Positions 28,598 to 31,576 of a stretch of 31,576 nt of DNA are shown here, piece by piece; positions within the stretch are counted from its first letter, which is position 1, and every line of letters begins with the position of its first letter. The notes under the pieces were generated by a model that was not told where the DNA came from, ran no database searches, and saw only the letters and a list, made by a program, of their open reading frames with translations. The position numbers and the translations under genes were made by a program. Source of the stretch: an uncultured Eubacteriales bacterium (GTDB lineage: Bacteria > Bacillota > Clostridia > Peptostreptococcales > Anaerovoracaceae). Where the stretch lies: positions 1-31,576 of the forward strand of contig UQMQ01000009.1 in assembly GCA_900542245.1 (NCBI GenBank). Direction: 5' to 3'.

Positions 28598-31576
28598 ATG
28601 AAGAAACGAGTATGGAGCCTCTTCCTTGCGCTGGCGCTCTGCCTGGCGATGATGCCGCAGACAGCGCTGGCAGAAACATCTATTAAACTGGATGGCGTTA
28701 ACGCAGAAGATGGCAGTATTAAGAAGAGTGAGGGTATAGCACGAACAGGTCCCGCGCTTACAGCATCTGATAGGAGTTTGAACAACCAATTCTACATCGT
28801 TCAAGGGAACATAACCATCGATGGGGATTTGACTGTAGATGGTACGAAAGTCGGCGGACTGGTTCTTGCCGCCGGTGCAACGCTGACGATCAACGGAGCC
28901 TTGAAACACAACGGCGGCAATATGTTTTGCATTTACGGGCAGACAAGCAGCAGCGGTGAGACTGGGCAATTGATCATCAAGAATTCTAAAGACGATGGCG
29001 CAGCGATTCGGACTACAGCTGCATCTGCATCTTCTACACCGAGCCTTGAAATCTGCAGCGGTAAAGTAACGATTCACAGTGGCAGATCCCAAAAACTTGT
29101 TGAAGGGGTTGAGCTGTACAGCACAAGCAAAATACACAAAGGTACACTTGACGACAAGGCGGTATCACCCGCGGCGTGGACCTCTAAAAGCGTGATAGAG
29201 GGAAATACACTCGTCCTTGCGTATTGCGATCATGATCATGATCATGCTACTTATACACCTGAGGATGAAACACAGCATAAAAAGCACTGCGCGGATTGCG
29301 GATTTGTGGCGACGCAGGCTAGGAATTGCAACTTCGACGGCGCTGGCGGCTACGTGGCTGCCGGTGAAGAGGGACACTATCAGAAATGCGTCTGCGGGAA
29401 TACAGGCAGCGAGAAAGCCACACATATGAACACGACAATGCCGACGGAGGACGGAACCAAACACACCTCTAGGTGTAAGGATTGCGGCTATACTCTCGAA
29501 AACAGCACAGCGCAAGACCACACCTACGTAAACGGCAAATGTAGCGAGTGCGGTCACGTCTGCAGTCATTCCGGCAGCATTGTCGATGGCAAATGCTCCG
29601 TTTGCGGCATGACGGGCATCAAGGCGACGATCGGCAGCAACGCTTATACGGAGATTAGCCAAGCAGTGACTGATTGGCTTGACAAGGGCGGCACATTGAC
29701 CCTGCACGCCAATGGCGGTCTTAATGCTATTACAGATTTCAGCAGTGAAAAAAATAAGAATCTGGTCATTGACCTGAACGGACACCCCATCAATTGCGAT
29801 GCACATAGCAGTGGCAATGCGGTGAAGCTGAACGGTGTCAATTTGACCATCCGGGATTCGAAGAGCAAAACTTCCTCACAGGGAGCGTTTGGTCCTATCA
29901 ACGCCGATAAGGGTACGCTGACTGTGGAGGAGGAAGGCTACCTACAGGGGCTGACTGTGCCAGAGAATTCGACAGCGACAATTCACCTCAGAGATGGTAA
30001 GGTACACGCACTTATCTGTGCAAAGCCAGTGTATACCTTGCTGGATGATGGGTATGCCTTGATGAATGGCAACATCACCGTAGACCCGACGAAGACTTTG
30101 AGCGGTGACACTCAAACATATACAGCTAAAAATGCGCAGATCACGAACAAAACCGGCACGACGTCTGGCAATACGACCATTGGCAGCGGTACCCTGCCTT
30201 TTGACCTCTCGCTGAAAACGAACGACACAAAGATCGGGCGGGTACAGTTCAAATGGTATCGCATCAAGGAGGACGGTACGGCATCCCTGCTGGCAGAATC
30301 CACTGATGTGCAGCCGGACAAGGACGGTGTATACCACTACGATACCACGACCAACGGCAAGGGCGAAGATGGTTGGACGGACTTGGCGGCTAACCAAAAC
30401 TACGAGGTTATCTGCGTAGTAGCAGGGAAAGAAAGCAAGGGAGCTTATCAGTGGCAGACAGTGCTGAAAGGCTACCGGCTGACCATCGATCCGGCGGACC
30501 TTGCCAGTGAGAAAACAGTGATCACCCAGCAGGATAATTCGGGCAATACCGGAAATCCGAAAGACAATCGCCTTGTGGTTGTTCCAAATGCTCAGTCTGT
30601 GGGAATGTCTGCAAATGCTTTTGCCGAGGTGACATATTCATTTGATGTAACCTATAATGACATTCAATTGGAATTGGGTAAAGATTACACGATCAAAAAT
30701 AACAGCAATAAGGCGAAGAATGCCGGAGCACACAACCTGACCATCGAAGGCACCGGCAATTATAGAGGCGAAAAGACAGTCAAATGGACGATCGAGCCGT
30801 ATGAACTGCCAAGCAAGCATATCCCTACACAGATCAAAAAGCCGTACGATGGTACAACTGATGGGAAGAACGTACATGGCAAGGAGGGCTTGGGCACCTT
30901 TGAGATCGATTCGAACAATACAAGGAATCCGAAAATGTGGACGAACATAACGTCCATTTATTTTCAAGACGGCTCCACTTTGAGCAATATGCATTTCGAC
31001 GCCGCAGAAGCAGGAGATAGAACCTTCTATTTCACGTTGACGCTGAAGACCGACAACTTCGTTTTTGCGGACGGCAAAAAGTCAGCGCAGTTTGAAATGA
31101 AGAAGATAGAAGATAGGGGCTGGGCTTTTATTAACAAGGCAGTTGTTGCCGAGCCTGCAGCAAAAGACCTACAGGTTGCAAACAAGCACGCGGCGACGTA
31201 TACCGTTGATTTGGCAGGCATGCTGCCGCAGCTGAACAGTCCGATGCAATATGGTGAAGTAACTTATGCACTCGGTACGGTTCAGTTTACTGGTAGGAAC
31301 TATTACGATGAAACCGATAATCCAGTGACTCTCCAAGACGGTAAGCTGATGATTCCAATTCAAGCGGTAGAAACGGACAAAGAGGATAAAATCGGTACGG
31401 TGACGGTAACCGTTAAAACAACAAACTATAGTGACATTACATTGACAATCAATGTCAATGCCGTCAATAAAATAATTCCTGCGCTGGACGGTAAGCTTAC
31501 GCTCAGCAAGGAAAAACTGACCTACGGCGAACAGCTGGACAATATCAAAATCAGCGGCACGATGAAAGACGGTACC
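28598..31576 (+). CDS. Large secreted cell-surface protein with CxxC modules (3' end outside window)
   Basis: The frame stays open for 993 codons to the window edge, so the protein is incomplete. Residues 1-25 are a signal peptide (ALA|E). Residues 60-190 look like a beta-solenoid-type segment. Residue 209 onward has CDHDHDH, then cysteine pairs at 231/234, 264/266, 293/296, 315/318 and 333/336 in GKCSECGH-like modules. A second repeat-rich beta region follows (350-500). After about residue 640 there are Ig-like MBG/YDG-type domains, including KPYDGTTDGK near 748-757. Such proteins are wall-associated adhesins or matrix proteins in gut Clostridia. The ATG is 7 bases after GAAAGGAG. Confidence 0.88.
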   Translation, partial: MKKRVWSLFLALALCLAMMPQTALAETSIKLDGVNAEDGSIKKSEGIARTGPALTASDRSLNNQFYIVQGNITIDGDLTVDGTKVGGLVLAAGATLTINGALKHNGGNMFCIYGQTSSSGETGQLIIKNSKDDGAAIRTTAASASSTPSLEICSGKVTIHSGRSQKLVEGVELYSTSKIHKGTLDDKAVSPAAWTSKSVIEGNTLVLAYCDHDHDHATYTPEDETQHKKHCADCGFVATQARNCNFDGAGGYVAAGEEGHYQKCVCGNTGSEKATHMNTTMPTEDGTKHTSRCKDCGYTLENSTAQDHTYVNGKCSECGHVCSHSGSIVDGKCSVCGMTGIKATIGSNAYTEISQAVTDWLDKGGTLTLHANGGLNAITDFSSEKNKNLVIDLNGHPINCDAHSSGNAVKLNGVNLTIRDSKSKTSSQGAFGPINADKGTLTVEEEGYLQGLTVPENSTATIHLRDGKVHALICAKPVYTLLDDGYALMNGNITVDPTKTLSGDTQTYTAKNAQITNKTGTTSGNTTIGSGTLPFDLSLKTNDTKIGRVQFKWYRIKEDGTASLLAESTDVQPDKDGVYHYDTTTNGKGEDGWTDLAANQNYEVICVVAGKESKGAYQWQTVLKGYRLTIDPADLASEKTVITQQDNSGNTGNPKDNRLVVVPNAQSVGMSANAFAEVTYSFDVTYNDIQLELGKDYTIKNNSNKAKNAGAHNLTIEGTGNYRGEKTVKWTIEPYELPSKHIPTQIKKPYDGTTDGKNVHGKEGLGTFEIDSNNTRNPKMWTNITSIYFQDGSTLSNMHFDAAEAGDRTFYFTLTLKTDNFVFADGKKSAQFEMKKIEDRGWAFINKAVVAEPAAKDLQVANKHAATYTVDLAGMLPQLNSPMQYGEVTYALGTVQFTGRNYYDETDNPVTLQDGKLMIPIQAVETDKEDKIGTVTVTVKTTNYSDITLTINVNAVNKIIPALDGKLTLSKEKLTYGEQLDNIKISGTMKDGT

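Noticed and set aside
1..31576. CRISPR arrays, tRNA or rRNA genes, insertion sequences
   Set aside because: No regularly spaced repeats, no cloverleaf with a CCA-type acceptor and anticodon arm, no rRNA-like stretch and no transposase frame or terminal repeats were found.

Overview
The window looks like a chromosomal segment of a low-to-mid GC Gram-positive anaerobe of class Clostridia. The evidence is the gene order rpsJ-rplC...secY-adk-map-infA-rpmJ-rpsM-rpsK-rpsD-rpoA-rplQ, strong AGGAGG-type ribosome binding sites throughout, the zinc (type Z) form of S14, and flanking secreted proteins with a short tyrosine-rich C-terminal Fn3-like module common in gut Clostridia. A family XIII / Anaerovoracaceae-like organism is a guess; nothing here fixes the genus. 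All supported genes are on the + strand.

Layout. (1) 87-3628: a TGS-domain nucleoside kinase, then a PfkB-type pseudouridine kinase (psuK) overlapping pseudouridine-5'-phosphate glycosidase (psuG). (2) 3693-7862: two tandem secreted 5'-nucleotidase-family proteins. The second keeps all catalytic motifs; the first has lost several metal- and substrate-binding residues and looks like a pseudoenzyme. Two strong terminators follow. (3) 8203-24119: promoter, long structured leader and the complete S10-spc-alpha ribosomal super-operon, 32 genes in one direction, ending in a terminator right after rplQ. Three internal spacers are unusually long and can fold: rpsJ-rplC (237 nt), rpmJ-rpsM (125 nt) and rpsD-rpoA (145 nt). 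The last contains a geometrically clean H-type pseudoknot. (4) 24170-26324: a LytTR response regulator and GHKL histidine kinase (AgrA/AgrC type) with overlapping genes, no visible signal-peptide gene, and a terminator. (5) 26400-28305: a small lipoprotein, a LemA-family protein and a DUF4428-like/SHOCT protein, with an intergenic terminator that could be controlled by alternative pairing. (6) 28598 to the window edge: the first 993 residues of a large secreted cell-surface protein with CxxC modules and a YDG/MBG-like region.

How the parts fit. Region 1 plus region 2 reads as nucleotide scavenging: the secreted nucleotidase would release nucleosides from extracellular nucleotides, and the cytoplasmic enzymes would phosphorylate nucleosides and split pseudouridine phosphate to uracil and ribose 5-phosphate. 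No nucleoside transporter is in the window, so this link is inference. Region 3 makes ribosomal proteins, SecY, adenylate kinase, methionine aminopeptidase, IF-1 and RNA polymerase alpha. Its spacers are the most likely places for undescribed RNA-level autoregulation. Regions 4-6 are envelope and signalling genes with no assigned substrate.

Gene identities rest on reading protein motifs; RNA structures were paired by eye and have not been tested by folding software or comparative alignment.
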